Numbered from the stretch's first letter, positions 10,104-22,335 are shown. The stretch: DNA of 64,000 nt from Sphingomonas kaistensis (GCF_011927725.1 NZ_JAATJC010000001.1:1867001-1931000), one strand, 5' to 3'. The notes: a model not told the origin generated them from the sequence alone. Made by a program: numbers and translations.

Positions 10104-10481
10104 TCAGGCTCCGGCGAAGGTGACGGCCTCGATCTTGTTGCCGTCGGGATCGCGGACGAAAGCGGCGTAATAGTTAGGGTCGTATTCGGGGCGCAGGCCG
10201 GGTGGGCCGTCGTCGGTGCCGCCGTTGGCCATTGCGACGCGGTGGAAGGCGTCGACAGCGGCGCCGTGTTCGACTTCGAAGGCGACGTGGACGCCGTTGC
10301 CCGGGGCGGCGGGCAGGCCGTTGGCGGGGCGATTGAGGCTGAACGAGGTGATCCCGGCGCCGTAGCCCACGGCCTCATCGACATCGAGGGTGCGGCGCAG
10401 GCCGAGCTCGGCCATCACGGGATCGTAAAAGGCGCGGGCGCGGTCGAGGTCCGCGGTGCCGAGGGAGAGGTGGTGGAGCAT
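10104..10481 (-). CDS. VOC-family (glyoxalase-like) protein
   Basis: A 125-residue single VOC domain: [22 protein letters not shown] at the start and [14 protein letters not shown] at the end, the two halves that place metal ligands in vicinal-oxygen-chelate enzymes. The first His (in HHLSLG) and final Glu (in KIEAV) are at the expected ligand positions. Relatives include glyoxalase I, fosfomycin-resistance and dioxygenase-like proteins, so the substrate cannot be told. ATG at 10481 is preferred to GTG at 10505 because VOC proteins start at this motif. It follows rpoD by 37 bases on the same strand and may be read through from it. Its 3' end is 9 bases from that of the OmpA gene. Confidence 0.85.
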   Translation of the reverse strand: MLHHLSLGTADLDRARAFYDPVMAELGLRRTLDVDEAVGYGAGITSFSLNRPANGLPAAPGNGVHVAFEVEHGAAVDAFHRVAMANGGTDDGPPGLRPEYDPNYYAAFVRDPDGNKIEAVTFAGA

Positions 10482-10518
10482 GGCGGGGCAACCTGCCTCC
10501 GCCACGCCCGGTTCCGCC

Positions 10519-12552
<2,034 letters not shown>

Positions 12553-12566
12553 GGTTGTCGGGTCGC

Positions 12567-14414
12567 TTAGTCGCTGGCGCTATAATCTGCCAGTCTCTTG
12601 GTTGTTTCCTGGTTAGCAAGCAGCAGCCGGTGCTGTTCAGCCACAGCTTGCGGGTCGTCCATCAACCGTGCCGAGACCTCCGCCAGCCCTTGCGCGATTT
12701 CGTGGCGGTCGCCGAGCAGTTCGATCACCGCCCGGAGGTCCGCCCGCGCCTGGTTCGGCTCGGTATCGATTCGGTTGAAGGAGAAACCTTTTCCGAAGCC
12801 GCCCAGCGCCTGTTGAAGGAGCCGGTCGGTCTCGGTGTCTGCCAAGATGGGCGCGACCGCGGCCGAATCAAGATGGCCGCCGCTAAGTGCCTGATCGAGC
12901 AGGCGATGCTTGAGCCGCTCGGCGGCGGGATCGGCGAAGGGCAGGACGGCGAGGATGCCGGCTTCCTCCACCACCAGGTCGGGAAAGCGGGCCAGGCCGG
13001 CGGCGAGCGCGCGGGCTGTGAACGGGTCGACCCCGCTGACCCCGATGGCGCGGGCCTCGGCGCTGGCGGGCGGTTCGGGCGGCACGAAGCCGCGGCCCTT
13101 GACCCACGTCCCACGGCGCTGCTGCGAGCCGCCGCCGGGGGTAAAGGCGGGCCGATCGCGGCGATTGAGCGCATGGAAGCGGTCCATCCACTCGTCACGG
13201 TAAAGCTGCGACAGGCTGCGATCGGGGATGGCGGCGGCGTGGTCGAGCAGGCGTTGCTTGAGGCCGGCGCGCTGTTCGGGAGTGGTGAGCGGGGTCGAGT
13301 CGCGCTCATGCCGCCACAGGCGGTCGACCAGCGGCTCGGGTGACCGGAGCAAGGCTTCCACCGCATCGCGCCCGCCGCTGTTGACCAGGTCGTCGGGGTC
13401 CTGACCCTGCGGCAGCGTGACGAACGACAGGGTGCGTTCGGGTCCCAGCAAGGGCAGCGCGCGGGTGGCGGCACGGACGCCGGCCTTCTGGCCTGCCGCA
13501 TCGCCATCGAGGCAGAGGATGGGCGAGGGGTCGAGCCGCCACAGCAGCTCCAACTGGCGCTCGGTCAGCGCGGTGCCGTTGGGGGCGACGGCCTCCGCGA
13601 TACCGCCGCGATCGAGACCGATGACGTCCATATAGCCTTCGACCACGATCAACCGCTTGGCCGCGCGCGAGGCGGGGGAAGCACGGTCGAGGTTGTAGAG
13701 GCTCGAACCCTTGTCGAAGAGCGGGGTCTCGGGCGAGTTCAGATATTTTGGCTCGCCGGCACCAAGGATGCGGCCGCCGAACCCGATCACCCGGCCACGA
13801 GCATCGCGGATCGGGATCATCAGGCGGCCGCGGAAGCGATCGTAGGGCTCCTTTTCCTCGACCTGGATGAGGAGGCCGCCCTCGATCAGCTTTGCGTCGG
13901 TATGGGCCGCGAGCGCCTTGCGCAGGCCCTGGCGGCGGTCGGGTGCGAAGCCGATCCCGAACCGCTTGATCGCGCCGCCGCCGATACCGCGGCGCTGGCA
14001 ATAAGCGCGGGCCTCGGCGCCTTCGATGCTGTCGAGCTGCTCGGCGAACCACGCCTGTGCCGCCGCCATGACGTCATGCAAGGTCGCCTGGCGCTCGGCC
14101 CGTTCGCGGCTGCGCGGGTCGGCGGCGGGAACCTCCATGCCAGCGCTTGCGGCAAGCTCCTTCACCGCATCCATGAAAGGGAGGCCGCGATTGTCGGTCA
14201 GGAAACGGATCGCGTCGCCATGCGCGCCGCAGCCGAAGCAATGGTAGAAATGCTTCTCGTCGTTGACCGTGAAGCTGGGGGTCTTCTCGTTGTGGAACGG
14301 GCAGCAGGCCTTCCACTCCCGCCCGGCTCGGGTGAGCTTCACATGCGGCGCGATGACGCTGGACAGCGTGACTCGGGCGCGAAGCTCGTCGAGGAAGGCG
14401 GGGGAGAGGGTCAT
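12567..14414 (-). CDS. dnaG: DNA primase
   Basis: A 615-residue primase that makes RNA primers at the replication fork with DnaB. The CHC2 zinc finger is at the N-terminus (Cys38, His41, Cys59, Cys62 in [11 protein letters not shown] and [10 protein letters not shown]). The TOPRIM catalytic core follows, with [15 protein letters not shown] and [12 protein letters not shown] carrying the acidic metal-binding residues. The C-terminal helicase-interaction part is less conserved. It is 17 bases after yqeY and 14 before rpoD on the same strand, so the three are very probably co-transcribed. Confidence 0.99.
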   Translation of the reverse strand: MTLSPAFLDELRARVTLSSVIAPHVKLTRAGREWKACCPFHNEKTPSFTVNDEKHFYHCFGCGAHGDAIRFLTDNRGLPFMDAVKELAASAGMEVPAADPRSRERAERQATLHDVMAAAQAWFAEQLDSIEGAEARAYCQRRGIGGGAIKRFGIGFAPDRRQGLRKALAAHTDAKLIEGGLLIQVEEKEPYDRFRGRLMIPIRDARGRVIGFGGRILGAGEPKYLNSPETPLFDKGSSLYNLDRASPASRAAKRLIVVEGYMDVIGLDRGGIAEAVAPNGTALTERQLELLWRLDPSPILCLDGDAAGQKAGVRAATRALPLLGPERTLSFVTLPQGQDPDDLVNSGGRDAVEALLRSPEPLVDRLWRHERDSTPLTTPEQRAGLKQRLLDHAAAIPDRSLSQLYRDEWMDRFHALNRRDRPAFTPGGGSQQRRGTWVKGRGFVPPEPPASAEARAIGVSGVDPFTARALAAGLARFPDLVVEEAGILAVLPFADPAAERLKHRLLDQALSGGHLDSAAVAPILADTETDRLLQQALGGFGKGFSFNRIDTEPNQARADLRAVIELLGDRHEIAQGLAEVSARLMDDPQAVAEQHRLLLANQETTKRLADYSASD

Positions 14415-14431
14415 GGGCGTCGCCGCAGAGG

Positions 14432-14887
14432 CTAGCCCGCCAGCGCGCCCTTCACCAGCGCGCTCGCCCGAGCCGGTTCGATGCTGGTGCCGAGGCGTTC
14501 CTTCACCGCGGCCATGACGCGGCCCATATCCTTCATCGAGGACGCGCCGAGTTCAGTGACGATCTCGCGGATCTTCGCGCCCGCTTCCTCGTCCGACAGC
14601 TGGGCGGGAAGGAAGCGCTCGATCACCGCGATCTCGGATTCTTCCTGCGCGGCGAGTTCCTCGCGATTGCCCTGGCGATACATGGTGACCGATTCGCGGC
14701 GCTGCTTGATCATCTTCTGCAGCACTTCGGTGACCAGCGCGTCGTCGTCGGCCGGCGCGGTTCCGGTGCGCAGCTCGATGTCGCGGTTCTTGATCGCGCT
14801 CTGGATCAGGCGGATGGTGGAGGTAGTGGCCTTGTCGCCGCCCTTTATGGCGGTGACGAGGTCGGTTTTGATGGTGTCGCGGATCAT
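14432..14887 (-). CDS. yqeY: GatB/YqeY domain protein
   Basis: A 151-residue YqeY-family protein, the stand-alone form of the C-terminal tRNA-binding domain of GatB. Motifs: IKTDLVTAIKGGDKATTSTIRLIQSAIKNRDIE near the start, split here by residues 7-20 and 21-40, then a charged central helix (KQRRESVTMYRQGNR) and LPAQLSDEEAGAKI. Many bacteria place it just before dnaG or with rpsU-dnaG-rpoD, as here. Its cellular role is not settled; a tRNA-related function is inferred from the GatB relationship. It is divergent from carA with 109 bases between starts. Confidence 0.93.
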   Translation of the reverse strand: MIRDTIKTDLVTAIKGGDKATTSTIRLIQSAIKNRDIELRTGTAPADDDALVTEVLQKMIKQRRESVTMYRQGNREELAAQEESEIAVIERFLPAQLSDEEAGAKIREIVTELGASSMKDMGRVMAAVKERLGTSIEPARASALVKGALAG

Positions 14888-14996
14888 GGTGACGTCCGTT
14901 AAATGCTGTCGCTCCGGTTGACCATCCCGCGCGTCTGCCGTAGCGGCGGCGGCTTAGCGACATCGCCGGTTTTTGCCCCAAGGAGCCCTCCCACCG

Positions 14997-16160
14997 ATGG
15001 CCAGTCCTGCGCCCACACCCATGCCGAAGGGAGCGACCGGTGCTCTCGTCTTTGCCGATGGCCGGGTGATCTGGGGAGAGGGATTCGGGGCCGAGGGCGC
15101 CGAGGTGGCGGAACTGTGCTTTCACACCGCGATGACCGGCTACCAGGAAGTGATGACCGACCCGTCGTTCGCGCGGCAGGCGATCTGCTTCACCTTCCCG
15201 CACATCGGTAACGTCGGCGCCAACGACGAGGACGTCGAGGCCGACGATCCCCATGCGGTGGGCGCGATCGTGCGCGAGCCGGTGACGTCGCCGTCCAATT
15301 TCCGGTCGAAGGTCGACTTTCCCGAATGGATGAAGCGCAATGGCCGGATCGGCCTCGCCGGGGTCGATACCCGGGCGTTGACCCGGCTGGTGCGGCGTGA
15401 GGGGCCGCCGACGGTGGTGATCGCGCATTCGGCGACTGGCGAGTTCGACCTGCCGGCGCTGCAGCAGCAGGCGCGCGACTGGCCGGGGCTCGAAGGCATG
15501 GACCTCGCCAGGGAAGTGTCGTGCGAGCAGCTGAAGACATGGTCGGGCGGCAAGTGGGAGATCGCCCTTGGCTATGCCGGCGGCGGTGACGAGGCCGAGC
15601 GGCCCCACGTCGTGGCGATCGACTATGGGTCCAAGCGCAATATCTTCCGCAACCTGGTCGAGGCCGGGGCACGGGTGACGATCCTGCCGGCCACCGCCAC
15701 CTTCGACGAGGTGATGGCGCATCAGCCAGATGGTTTCTTCCTGTCCAACGGGCCAGGCGATCCGGCTGCGACCGGGGAATATGCGGTGCCGGTGATCCGG
15801 AGCATGCTGCAAACCGGCAAGCCGCTGTTCGGCATCTGCCTTGGCCACCAGTTGCTTGCGCTGGCGGTGGGTGGGCGCACCGCCAAGATGTTCCAGGGCC
15901 ACCGCGGGGCCAACCATCCGGTGAAAAGGCTGGCCGACGGTCAGGTGGAGATCACCAGCATGAACCATGGTTTCGCGGTTGAGCGCGAAGGCCTGCCCGC
16001 TGACGTGCGCGAAACCCATGTGTCGTTGTTCGACGGATCGAATTGCGGGATCGAGCTGGCGGACCGCCCGGCTTTCAGTGTGCAATATCACCCCGAGGCG
16101 AGCCCTGGGCCGCAGGACAGCTTCTACCTGTTCGAGCGGTTCGTCGGGATGATGCGGTGA
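14997..16160 (+). CDS. carA: Carbamoyl-phosphate synthase small subunit (glutaminase)
   Basis: A 387-residue protein with the N-terminal CPSase small-subunit domain (GALVFADGRVIWGEG, FHTAMTGYQEVMTDPS) and a C-terminal class I glutamine amidotransferase. The latter has nucleophile Cys in FGICLGHQLLALA and His/Glu in VQYHPEASPGP. It hydrolyses glutamine and passes ammonia to CarB for pyrimidine and arginine synthesis. ATG at 14997 is chosen because AAGGAG (14980-14985) precedes it; an in-frame TTG at 14973 lies before that site. A TTGACC at 14918 could be part of a promoter, but a convincing -10 is missing. The stop overlaps the next gene by four bases. Confidence 0.98.
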   Translation: MASPAPTPMPKGATGALVFADGRVIWGEGFGAEGAEVAELCFHTAMTGYQEVMTDPSFARQAICFTFPHIGNVGANDEDVEADDPHAVGAIVREPVTSPSNFRSKVDFPEWMKRNGRIGLAGVDTRALTRLVRREGPPTVVIAHSATGEFDLPALQQQARDWPGLEGMDLAREVSCEQLKTWSGGKWEIALGYAGGGDEAERPHVVAIDYGSKRNIFRNLVEAGARVTILPATATFDEVMAHQPDGFFLSNGPGDPAATGEYAVPVIRSMLQTGKPLFGICLGHQLLALAVGGRTAKMFQGHRGANHPVKRLADGQVEITSMNHGFAVEREGLPADVRETHVSLFDGSNCGIELADRPAFSVQYHPEASPGPQDSFYLFERFVGMMR

Positions 16161-17056
16161 GCCCAGGCGGCGTCGCCGGGCTGCGCCAGCAATTGGCGCG
16201 TCGGACGCCGGGTGCGGTCCGCAAGCTGGTGCGCATGGGCGAACATTTTGCCCGGCGGCAGCGCGATTGGGCATTGCTTCTGAAGGCCGCGTCGGGGGTA
16301 ACGGGGGCGGACCGCCTGGCCCTTGCCACCTCGGCACTGGTGGCACCGGTGACGGCGCTCAAGGCCCTGGACGGGTTCGGATGCCCGGTCTTGCTGCGCG
16401 ACGTCCAGGTCCGCGTCGACAAGGTCGGCGTGTTCCGGCTGCGGCGCGGCACCGACGATCCGATCCACGTCCTGCGCCAGCGCGAGCCGCACATGTGGGC
16501 AGTTCTTCAGGAGCGGTTGCGGCCGGGTGACCGATTCGTCGATGCGGGCGCCAACATCGGTTTCTATGCCTTGCGTGCGGCCCAGCTGGTGGGACCGCGC
16601 GGCGAGGTCGTCGCGATCGAGATGATGCCGGGCACCGCCGCGAGCCTGCGCGCCAATGTCGCGGCCAGCGGTGCCGGCAATGTCACGGTCGTCGAAAAGG
16701 CCCTGGCGGATGTCGACGGCCAAGTGCTGGAAGCGAGCGCAGATCCGAGCAAGCTCGGGCAGGCTTCGATCGCTGCGGTGGAGGGCGGCAGACGATCGCT
16801 GCGCCTCAAGGTCGAAACCGCTCGCCTCGACAGCCTGCTTCCGGAAGGACCGGTTGCGCTGATGAAGATGGATCTCGAAGGCGCGGAGTTTGACGCGCTG
16901 CAGGGTGCCGCGGGCCTGCTCGGGCGGGTCGACGCCCTGGTCTACGAGAGCAATGGCGACGACCCCCGTATCGAGCGCCTGCTCAAGGCGTGCGGCTTCA
17001 CGGTCCGCCACCTCGCCGCCCACGATTATCTTGCCGTGTCCGACACGAGCCGCTGA
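16157..17056 (+). CDS. FkbM-family SAM-dependent methyltransferase inserted between carA and carB
   Basis: A 299-residue protein with an FkbM methyltransferase domain over residues ~110-280. SAM-binding motif I is [17 protein letters not shown], the acidic ribose-binding residue lies in AIEMMPGT, and [13 protein letters not shown] is the family's late motif. FkbM enzymes O-methylate sugars and polyketide hydroxyls; the substrate here is unknown. The ~100-residue Arg-rich N-terminal part is not recognised. GTG at 16157 overlaps the carA stop (GTGA) and a GGGA lies upstream; a start at 16043 would overlap carA by 118 bases and is unlikely. carB begins 14 bases after its stop, so the gene must be translated with the car genes. 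Confidence 0.85.
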   Translation: MSPGGVAGLRQQLARRTPGAVRKLVRMGEHFARRQRDWALLLKAASGVTGADRLALATSALVAPVTALKALDGFGCPVLLRDVQVRVDKVGVFRLRRGTDDPIHVLRQREPHMWAVLQERLRPGDRFVDAGANIGFYALRAAQLVGPRGEVVAIEMMPGTAASLRANVAASGAGNVTVVEKALADVDGQVLEASADPSKLGQASIAAVEGGRRSLRLKVETARLDSLLPEGPVALMKMDLEGAEFDALQGAAGLLGRVDALVYESNGDDPRIERLLKACGFTVRHLAAHDYLAVSDTSR

Positions 17057-17069
17057 GAAGGAACGAAGA

Positions 17070-20000
17070 TTGCCACGCCGCACCGACATCTCCTCCATCC
17101 TCATCATCGGCGCCGGCCCGATCGTCATCGGGCAGGCGGCGGAGTTCGATTATTCGGGGAGCCAGGCGGTCAAGGCGCTGAAGGCCGAGGGCTACCGCGT
17201 CATCGTGGTCAATTCGAACCCGGCGACGATCATGACCGATCCCGAACTGTGTGACGCGACGTACATCGAGCCGATCACGCCAGAGGTGGTGGCCAGGATC
17301 ATCGAGGCGGAGAAGCCCGACGCGCTGTTGCCGACGATGGGCGGGCAGACCGCGCTGAATACCGCGCTGGCGCTCTACAAGGACGGGACGCTGGACCGGC
17401 TGGGCGTCGAGCTGATCGGCGCCAATGCCGAGGCGATCGAGAAGGCCGAGGACCGGCAGAAATTCCGCGATGCGATGGACCGGATCGGGCTCGAATCGCC
17501 CAAGAGCGCGGTGATCCATACGGTCGAGGAAGCGATGGCGGTGCTCGACACCATCGGGCTGCCGGTGGTGATCCGGCCGAGCTTCACGCTTGGCGGGACC
17601 GGGGGCGGGATTGCCTATAATCGAGACGAATATCTCCATTTCGTCCGCACCGGGCTGGAGGCTTCGCCGACCACCGAAGTGCTGATCGACGAGAGCCTCG
17701 TCGGGTGGAAGGAATATGAGATGGAGGTGGTCCGCGACCGCGCGGACAATGCCATCATCATCTGCTCGATCGAGAATGTCGATCCGATGGGAGTGCATAC
17801 CGGCGACTCGATCACGGTTGCCCCGGCCCTGACGCTGACCGACAAGGAATATCAGCGGATGCGCTCGGCGAGCATCGCCGTGCTGCGCGAAATCGGCGTC
17901 GAAACAGGCGGTTCCAACGTCCAGTTCGCAGTCGATCCGAAGACCGGGCGGATGATCGTCATCGAGATGAACCCGCGCGTGTCGCGCTCGTCTGCGCTGG
18001 CATCCAAGGCGACCGGCTTCCCGATCGCCAAGGTCGCGGCCAAGCTGGCGGTGGGCTACACGCTGGACGAGATCGCCAACGACATCACCGGCGGCGCGAC
18101 CCCTGCGAGCTTCGAGCCGACGATCGACTATGTCGTGACCAAAATCCCGCGCTTCACCTTCGAGAAGTTCGCGGGTTCGCCGGCCGAGCTGTCAACGGCG
18201 ATGAAGTCGGTCGGCGAGGTCATGGCGATCGGGCGCTCGTTCGGCGAATCGCTGCAGAAAGCGCTGCGCGGGCTCGAGATCGGGCTGTGCGGGCTCGACC
18301 GGGTGCGGCATCTCGAACATGCGGCCGAGGACGAGATCGAGGCCGCGCTGGCGGTGGCGACCCCCGACCGGCTGCTGGTCGCGGCCGAGGCGCTTCGCCA
18401 CGGGATCAGCGTCGAGCGGATCAACCAGATCGCCGGCTTCGATCCCTGGTTCCTGGAGCGGCTGGCGGAGATCGTCCGGGCCGAAGGCCAGGTGCGCGCC
18501 TACGGCCTGCCCAACGAGGCGGCGGAAATGCGGCGGCTGAAGGCGATGGGCTTCAGCGATTCGCGGTTGGCGCAGCTGAGCCTTCGCTCCACCGGCATGA
18601 GCCGCAGCATGGGCGAACTTCAGGCGCGCGGCGGCGGGATCGTGCACGAGGCGATGCGGGCGATGACCGGCGGGGTGACCGAGGCGGAGGTGCGCAGCCA
18701 CCGGCTGAAGCTGGGCGTGCGGCCTGTCTACAAGCGGATCGATAGCTGCGCGGCCGAGTTCGACGCCTCCACGCCCTATCTTTATTCGACCTACGAGGCC
18801 CCGCTGTTCGGCGACGCCGAGGACGAGGCCGAGATCAGCGAGCGCCGCAAGGTGGTGATCCTGGGCGGCGGGCCGAACCGGATCGGGCAGGGGATCGAGT
18901 TCGATTATTGCTGCTGCCATGCCGCCTTCGCGCTGCGCGATGCCGGCTTTGAGACGATCATGATCAACTGCAATCCGGAGACGGTGTCGACCGATCCGGA
19001 TACCTCGGACCGGCTCTACTTCGAGCCGCTGAGCCACGAGGACGTGCTGGAGATCCTGACCCGCGAGGCCGAGAAGGGCGAGCTGGCAGGGGTGATCGTG
19101 CAGCTGGGCGGTCAGACCCCGCTGAAGCTTGCCGCAAGCCTGCAGAAGGCGGGGATCCCGATCCTTGGGACCAGTCCTGACTCGATCGACCTCGCCGAGG
19201 ATCGCGAGCGTTTCTCGGCGCTGGTCAACCGTTTGCGCCTGAAGCAACCGGAAAACGGCATCGCCCGCAGCCGCGAGGAAGCGCTGAAGGTCGCCGAGCG
19301 GATCGGCTATCCGGTACTGCTGCGGCCGAGCTACGTGCTGGGCGGGCGGGCGATGGAGATCGTCGACGGGCCGGCGCAGCTGGAGCATTATATCGCCACC
19401 GCGGTGCAGGTGTCGGGCGAAAGCCCGGTGCTGGTCGACCGCTACCTGCGCGATGCGACCGAGGTCGATGTCGACGCGATCTGTGATGGGACCGACGTGG
19501 TGGTGGCCGGCGTGCTCGAGCATATCGAGGAGGCGGGGGTCCATTCGGGCGACAGCGCCTGCTCGATCCCGCCGCACAGCCTGTCCCGGGAAATCATCGC
19601 CCGGATCGAGGAGCAGACCAGGGCGCTCGCGCTGGCGCTTCAGGTCAAGGGGCTGATGAACGTCCAATATGCGGTCAAGGACGGCGAGCTTTACCTGATC
19701 GAGGTCAACCCGCGCGCCAGCCGGACGGTGCCGTTCACCGCCAAGGCGATCGGTATTCCCATCGCCAAGATTGCTGCGCGAGTGATGGCGGGCGAGCTGC
19801 TCAAGGACCTGCCGGTGATCGACCGGGCGATCGGGCACGTCGCGGTGAAGGAAAGCGTGTTCCCGTTTGCGCGCTTCCCCGGCACCGATCCCGTGCTCGG
19901 ACCAGAAATGAAGAGCACCGGCGAAGTCATGGGGATTGCCGACGATTTCGAGATGGCATTCGCCAAGAGCCAGATCGGCGCCGGGACGGTGATGCCGGCC

Positions 20001-20408
20001 GGCGGAACCTTGTTCGTGTCGGTCAAGGACAGCGACAAGGAGGGGATCGTCCCGGCGGTCGAGGCGATGCTGGAGCTTGGCTTCGAGGTGATCGCGACTG
20101 GCGGCACGCACGACCACCTGGCTGCGCGCGGGCTTCCGGTGACCCGGGTCAACAAGGTGGCGCAGGGCCGGCCGCATATCGTCGACCGGATCGTCGACGA
20201 CGGGGTGCAGATCGTGTTCAACACCACCGAGGGCTGGCAGAGCCTGAAGGACAGCCAGTCGATCCGCGCCACGGCGCTCAACCGCAAGGTGCCCTACGTG
20301 ACCACGGTCGCGGCGGCGCAGGCGATGGCGCGGGCGATCCGGGCTTCCAAGGGGCGGTCGCTTGAAGTCCGCTCCTTGCAGACCTATTATTCCGCCCGCG
20401 TATCCTAA
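17070..20408 (+). CDS. carB: Carbamoyl-phosphate synthase large subunit
   Basis: An 1112-residue CarB, at the normal length. It holds two homologous ATP-grasp halves. The first opens with [21 protein letters not shown], the second with [21 protein letters not shown]; each has the [23 protein letters not shown] metal-binding block. A C-terminal MGS-like allosteric domain ([18 protein letters not shown]) follows. It makes carbamoyl phosphate from bicarbonate, ATP and CarA-derived ammonia. The start is TTG at 17070: CarB proteins begin MPKRTDI, which this codon reproduces (MPRRTDI), and AAGGAAC lies 7-9 bases upstream. No ATG would preserve this N-terminus. Confidence 0.98.
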   Translation: MPRRTDISSILIIGAGPIVIGQAAEFDYSGSQAVKALKAEGYRVIVVNSNPATIMTDPELCDATYIEPITPEVVARIIEAEKPDALLPTMGGQTALNTALALYKDGTLDRLGVELIGANAEAIEKAEDRQKFRDAMDRIGLESPKSAVIHTVEEAMAVLDTIGLPVVIRPSFTLGGTGGGIAYNRDEYLHFVRTGLEASPTTEVLIDESLVGWKEYEMEVVRDRADNAIIICSIENVDPMGVHTGDSITVAPALTLTDKEYQRMRSASIAVLREIGVETGGSNVQFAVDPKTGRMIVIEMNPRVSRSSALASKATGFPIAKVAAKLAVGYTLDEIANDITGGATPASFEPTIDYVVTKIPRFTFEKFAGSPAELSTAMKSVGEVMAIGRSFGESLQKALRGLEIGLCGLDRVRHLEHAAEDEIEAALAVATPDRLLVAAEALRHGISVERINQIAGFDPWFLERLAEIVRAEGQVRAYGLPNEAAEMRRLKAMGFSDSRLAQLSLRSTGMSRSMGELQARGGGIVHEAMRAMTGGVTEAEVRSHRLKLGVRPVYKRIDSCAAEFDASTPYLYSTYEAPLFGDAEDEAEISERRKVVILGGGPNRIGQGIEFDYCCCHAAFALRDAGFETIMINCNPETVSTDPDTSDRLYFEPLSHEDVLEILTREAEKGELAGVIVQLGGQTPLKLAASLQKAGIPILGTSPDSIDLAEDRERFSALVNRLRLKQPENGIARSREEALKVAERIGYPVLLRPSYVLGGRAMEIVDGPAQLEHYIATAVQVSGESPVLVDRYLRDATEVDVDAICDGTDVVVAGVLEHIEEAGVHSGDSACSIPPHSLSREIIARIEEQTRALALALQVKGLMNVQYAVKDGELYLIEVNPRASRTVPFTAKAIGIPIAKIAARVMAGELLKDLPVIDRAIGHVAVKESVFPFARFPGTDPVLGPEMKSTGEVMGIADDFEMAFAKSQIGAGTVMPAGGTLFVSVKDSDKEGIVPAVEAMLELGFEVIATGGTHDHLAARGLPVTRVNKVAQGRPHIVDRIVDDGVQIVFNTTEGWQSLKDSQSIRATALNRKVPYVTTVAAAQAMARAIRASKGRSLEVRSLQTYYSARVS

Positions 20409-20483
20409 CTTCCTCGATTTCGGTTCTCGGGCACGCGGCCTGGCCGCGCGGGGAAGGTTGCAAGAAAAGAAGGGCCAATTCTG

Positions 20484-20957
20484 ATGGCGAGTGAAAAGGT
20501 GCCGATGCTGGCCGAGGGCTATCGGAGCCTCGAAGAGGAAGCCAAGCGGCTCAAGGCCGAGCGTCCGCTGATCGTCGACGCGATCGAGGAAGCGCGCGCG
20601 CACGGCGACCTTTCCGAGAACGCCGAATATCATGCCGCCAAGGAGCGGCAGGGCCAGATCGAAGCCCAGCTCGCCGACATCGAGGACCGGCTGGCCCGCG
20701 CCCTGGTGATCGATCCGACGACGCTGAGCGGCGACAAGGTGGTGTTCGGGGCGACAGTCAACCTCGTCGACGAGGACGACAAGCCGGTCCGCTACCAGCT
20801 GGTCGGCCAGCAGGAAGCCAACGCCAAGGTCGGCCGGATCAGCTACAACAGTCCGCTTGGCCGGGCCCTGATCGGGCGCCAGGTCGGCGACGAGGTGGAA
20901 GTCACCACGCCGAGCGGCGATCGTTATTACGAGATCGCGGGGATCGAGTTCGTTTGA
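20484..20957 (+). CDS. greA: Transcription elongation factor GreA
   Basis: A 157-residue GreA. The N-terminal coiled coil (residues ~1-75) carries the acidic tip motif [15 protein letters not shown], whose Asp and Glu reach into the polymerase secondary channel. The C-terminal FKBP-like domain contains [20 protein letters not shown] and ends in ITTPSGD-type sequence ([12 protein letters not shown]). It rescues backtracked RNA polymerase by stimulating transcript cleavage. It follows carB by 75 bases; that gap contains a 6-bp GC-rich stem (CGCGGC/GCCGCG) without a T tract and a GAAGGG ribosome binding site. Confidence 0.98.
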   Translation: MASEKVPMLAEGYRSLEEEAKRLKAERPLIVDAIEEARAHGDLSENAEYHAAKERQGQIEAQLADIEDRLARALVIDPTTLSGDKVVFGATVNLVDEDDKPVRYQLVGQQEANAKVGRISYNSPLGRALIGRQVGDEVEVTTPSGDRYYEIAGIEFV

Positions 20958-21009
20958 TGACCCCCGGCGCGGCGGTCCGATCGGTGCAGCCGGCAGGGAG
21001 TCGCTGAAA

Positions 21010-21639
21010 GTGGCTGGAATCACCCGCACTGCGACCTTCTGGATCGCGGTGCTGACCGCACTGGTCAGCATCTTCACGGGTCTTGGCACGCTTGGCGTCC
21101 ATGCGCCGCTGACCCTGGGCTTCGTTCCGGCGCGGGTTACCGGGCTTGGTTTCCCGTTCACGTCGGTGCCGGTGTTCCTGACCCCGCTTACCGCGACCCT
21201 GGTCCACGGCGGTGCGCTTCACCTGGGCTTCAACCTGCTGATGCTGGTGTGGTGCGGCCTTGCGGTCGAACGCGTGCTCGGCCGGGGCGCACTGATCTTC
21301 CTGTACGTCGTGGGTGCCTACGTGGCGATGGCCGCACAATGGGCGTCGGACCCGAACGGGGTGGGCCCGGTGATCGGCGCCAGCGGGGCGATCAGCGGCC
21401 TGATCGGCGCCTATGCGCTGAGCTTCGGGCGGCCACGGTTGGTCAGCAAGAACATCAAGCTCAATCGCTGGATCCACATCGCGTGGCTGGCGGCGGCGTG
21501 GAGCGTGCTGCAGGTGATCGTGGGCTGGTCGGCCGGGCAACAGGGCATGTTGCTTGCGACCCCCGCACATATCGGCGGTTTCCTCGCCGGCCTGCTGCTG
21601 CAGCGGCCCTTGCTGTTGTGGCGGTATCGCCGAGCCTGA
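21010..21639 (+). CDS. Rhomboid-family intramembrane serine protease
   Basis: A 209-residue polytopic membrane protein with about six hydrophobic segments. The rhomboid catalytic dyad is present: Ser125 in GASGAISG (GxSG motif) and His187 in PAHIGGFLAG. His71 and Asn75 in HLGFN, on the second conserved helix, form the oxyanion side. Rhomboids cut transmembrane helices of other proteins; the substrate is unknown. It starts with GTG at 21010, supported by AGGGAG at 20995-21000, 52 bases after greA. Length and motif set are those of minimal bacterial rhomboids. Confidence 0.9.
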   Translation: MAGITRTATFWIAVLTALVSIFTGLGTLGVHAPLTLGFVPARVTGLGFPFTSVPVFLTPLTATLVHGGALHLGFNLLMLVWCGLAVERVLGRGALIFLYVVGAYVAMAAQWASDPNGVGPVIGASGAISGLIGAYALSFGRPRLVSKNIKLNRWIHIAWLAAAWSVLQVIVGWSAGQQGMLLATPAHIGGFLAGLLLQRPLLLWRYRRA

Positions 21640-21642
21640 AGG

Positions 21643-21855
21643 TCAGGCGTCCGGTTCCAGCAGTCGGTGCAGGTGCACCACCACGTATTTCATCTCGGCA
21701 TCGTCGACCGTGCGCTGGGCATTGGCGCGCCAGGCTTCCTCGGCGTCGGCATAATTGTCGAACAGCCCGACGATGTGAATGTTGGGAAGGTCGCTGAAGT
21801 CGGTGCCCTGCGGGTCCGTCACGCGGCCGCCGAAGACGAGGTGGAGCTTGCTCAT
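21643..21855 (-). CDS. DUF4170 family small protein
   Basis: A 70-residue soluble protein matching alphaproteobacterial DUF4170: KLHLVFGGRVTDP, then FSDLPNIHIVGLF, YADAEEAWRANAQRTVDDA and the ending YVVVHLHRLLEPD. Function is unknown. ATG at 21855 gives the family's normal start; a GTG at 21885 lies inside the terminator region and is rejected. It sits downstream of the stress operon but a strong terminator separates them, so it should need its own promoter or read-through. Its 3' end is 3 bases from that of the rhomboid gene. Confidence 0.85.
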   Translation of the reverse strand: MSKLHLVFGGRVTDPQGTDFSDLPNIHIVGLFDNYADAEEAWRANAQRTVDDAEMKYVVVHLHRLLEPDA

Positions 21856-21885
21856 GGGCGGGCGCCTAGCATGGGCGTGTCGCAC

Positions 21886-21911
21886 AAAAAACCCTCCCGC
21901 TGGCGGGAGGG
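21886..21911 (-). terminator. Rho-independent terminator of the stress operon
   Basis: On the minus strand CCCTCCCG pairs with CGGGAGGG across a four-base loop (21892-21911) and is followed by six T (21886-21891). It lies 86 bases past the last gene of the minus-strand operon and 31 bases before DUF4170. Confidence 0.9.
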
Positions 21912-21967
21912 TCAGGTCGCCGGTTGGCGAGAAGGGTGGGCATGCATTCTTGCAGGCCCACCCCCAG

Positions 21968-21991
21968 GCTCCTCCCGAGGACGGGAGGAGC
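21968..21991 (-). repeat. Perfect 10-bp hairpin just after the stress operon
   Basis: GCTCCTCCCG (21968-21977) and CGGGAGGAGC (21982-21991) pair perfectly around AGGA. It begins five bases after the stop of the last operon gene and has no T tract. Its core CTCCCG/CGGGAG is shared with the terminator 57 bases further on, so it may stabilise the mRNA 3' end. Confidence 0.7.
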
Positions 21992-21996
21992 GTACG

Positions 21997-22335
21997 TCAG
22001 GCGCTCGTCGAGCTGCTGCCGCTGCCGAGGAACTCGCGGACCTTGTCGCCGGCCATTTCGTCGAACTTCTGCTTGGCAAGGCCGCGACCGCGGTCGAGCG
22101 CGCCGGTGCCGGCGTCGTTGAGCTTGCGGCCGTAAGGGCCGAGCAATTCGCGCTCACGGTCGCTGGCCGGAAGCACGGCGCCGAGGACGGCACCGAGGGC
22201 AAGACCCGCGCCGAGCGCGATCAGGGGTGCATTGTCGATCTGGCCCGACGCGCTCGCGCCGAGGTCGGAAAAGCGGCTGCCGGTGGTGCTTCCGGTGGTG
22301 TCGGACGTGCTGTCGTAAGGGGTGTTCTTAGCCAT
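21997..22335 (-). CDS. Small membrane protein, last gene of the stress operon
   Basis: A 112-residue protein: polar Ser/Thr/Gly-rich N-terminus (residues 1-35), one hydrophobic segment around NAPLIALGAGLALGAVLGAVLP (shown as residues ~38-58), and a charged helical tail ending in a Ser-rich stretch. The layout resembles YqjD/ElaB-type or CsbD-like stress proteins but I cannot assign a family. ATG at 22335 is chosen because GGAGA lies six to seven bases upstream, and it overlaps the preceding gene by eight bases. No enzymatic motif is visible. Confidence 0.75.
   Translation of the reverse strand: MAKNTPYDSTSDTTGSTTGSRFSDLGASASGQIDNAPLIALGAGLALGAVLGAVLPASDRERELLGPYGRKLNDAGTGALDRGRGLAKQKFDEMAGDKVREFLGSGSSSTSA

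Noticed and set aside
16043..16156. Longer start for the FkbM methyltransferase
   Set aside because: It would overlap carA by 118 bases; the GTG in the GTGA junction at 16157 fits the coupling style of this genome.
17060..17072. GGAAC before carB as an EcfG promoter
   Set aside because: No CGTT at 16-17 bases; the bases serve as the ribosome binding site of carB.
18192..21161. 989-codon open frame on the minus strand opposite carB and greA
   Set aside because: It is a GC-driven shadow of carB codons; it has no domain and is rich in Arg, His, Asp and Leu typical of antisense frames.
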